DNA from: JABSOG01 sp047617105
Lineage (GTDB): Bacteria > Pseudomonadota > Gammaproteobacteria > Enterobacterales > Alteromonadaceae
NCBI GenBank assembly: GCA_047617105.1
Contig: JBLGCB010000134.1
Coordinates: 1 to 14,399 of the forward strand
Length of the DNA stretch: 14,399 nt
Direction: 5' to 3'
Made by a program: the position numbers and the translations under genes. Positions within the stretch are counted from its first letter, which is position 1; every line of letters begins with the position of its first letter. The notes below the pieces were generated by a model. The model had not been told where the DNA came from. It did no database searches and saw only the letters and a list, made by a program, of their open reading frames with translations. Positions 14,001-14,399 of this stretch are shown piece after piece.

Positions 14001-14399
14001 TCATTTTTTATTAACACTACTAGCAATTAACTCTCGCAACCAGCGATGCCCCGGGTCTTGATCAAAATGTTGATGCCACAGCAAAACATAAGCCCCAGGT
14101 TCGAGCTTAACCGGCACTTCAAGACTGCGCAGATGAAAAAAACCAGCCATTTTGGCAGCATGTCTGGCGGGTGCGCACAAAATCAAATCGCTTTGCTCAC
14201 ACAAACTCATGGCACTATGAAAATCTGGCATATTCACCGCAATATCACGATGATGGTTTTCTATCGCCAATACATCATCCAATAACCAATGTTCCAAGCC
14301 GCCAAAAGTGACCTGTAAATGGCGGTATTGTAAAAACGTGGCCAAGTTCCACGGCTGCTTTAATGCCGGATGATCTTGGCGTAACAAGCAAACAGGATG
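14001..14399 (-). CDS. LysR-type regulator, C-terminal effector domain (5' end outside window)
   Basis: The frame is open to the right edge (first residues read HPVCLLRQDHP), so the TTG at 14387 is internal and the DNA-binding half lies outside. The visible 132 residues cover the second half of a LysR substrate-binding domain: HRDIAVNMPDFHSA, CEQSDLILCAPAR, then PGAYVLLWHQHFDQDPGHRWLRELI near the C-terminus. The LLWHxxxxxDPGHRWLR ending is usual for the NahR/NodD-like group, which respond to small aromatic ligands. The ligand and targets are unknown. It converges with the ATPase gene. Confidence 0.85.
   Translation of the reverse strand, partial: HPVCLLRQDHPALKQPWNLATFLQYRHLQVTFGGLEHWLLDDVLAIENHHRDIAVNMPDFHSAMSLCEQSDLILCAPARHAAKMAGFFHLRSLEVPVKLEPGAYVLLWHQHFDQDPGHRWLRELIASSVNKK

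Overview
The window looks like a chromosomal segment of a marine-type gammaproteobacterium (Alteromonadales-like). Reasons are the mid-40s GC by eye, a 7TMR-DISM receptor, a REC-GGDEF response regulator, a HlyU-like ArsR regulator, and REP elements of the TGTRGGARCGGC type seen in Pseudomonas and relatives. The species cannot be named from sequence alone.

Left part (1-3430), a decayed two-component/ABC efflux locus. A plus-strand histidine kinase fragment (1-981) ends next to an inverted pair of REP elements (1005-1136). On the minus strand is an intact NtrC-type sigma-54-dependent response regulator (1353-2684). Its flanking genes look broken. Downstream, coupled by TAATG, is a 73-residue membrane ORF that reads like the start of a sensor kinase and whose stop codon lies in a REP. 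Upstream is a 157-codon ORF that looks like the first residues of a membrane-fusion adaptor joined to the C-terminus of a MacB/FtsX-type permease, with an 8-bp tandem repeat at the apparent junction. A good -24/-12 promoter and three helically phased GGACA repeats remain upstream, so the regulator's own promoter seems to have survived loss of the transporter.

Middle (3428-6507, minus strand), a signalling pair. A 7TMR-DISM receptor has kept a HisKA-like H-box and a C-terminal HPt domain but has no ATPase (CA) or receiver domain. It is followed after 41 bp by a REC-GGDEF protein with the variant signature GPEEF.

Right-middle (6676-11841), a three-gene envelope export operon on the minus strand: RND/MMPL transporter, LolA-like periplasmic protein, outer-membrane beta-barrel. 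Its genes overlap by 4 bp (ATGA) and 1 bp (TAATG). It is divergent from a HlyU-like ArsR regulator with a Cys35/Cys101 pair. Two AT-rich palindromes bracket the predicted operon promoter, which suggests a thiol-switch-controlled exporter of a hydrophobic substrate.

Right end (11838-14399): a Cys-rich GDCCVFCSYG-family protein tail-to-tail with the regulator, an unrecognised 121-residue protein, an AT-richer solitary AAA ATPase resembling RloA/AbiL-type defence ATPases but without the usual RloB partner, and the C-terminal part of a LysR-type regulator running off the edge.

Short tandem repeats (6-15 bp) recur across the window. They are in frame inside the intact export genes and out of frame in the damaged ABC locus.
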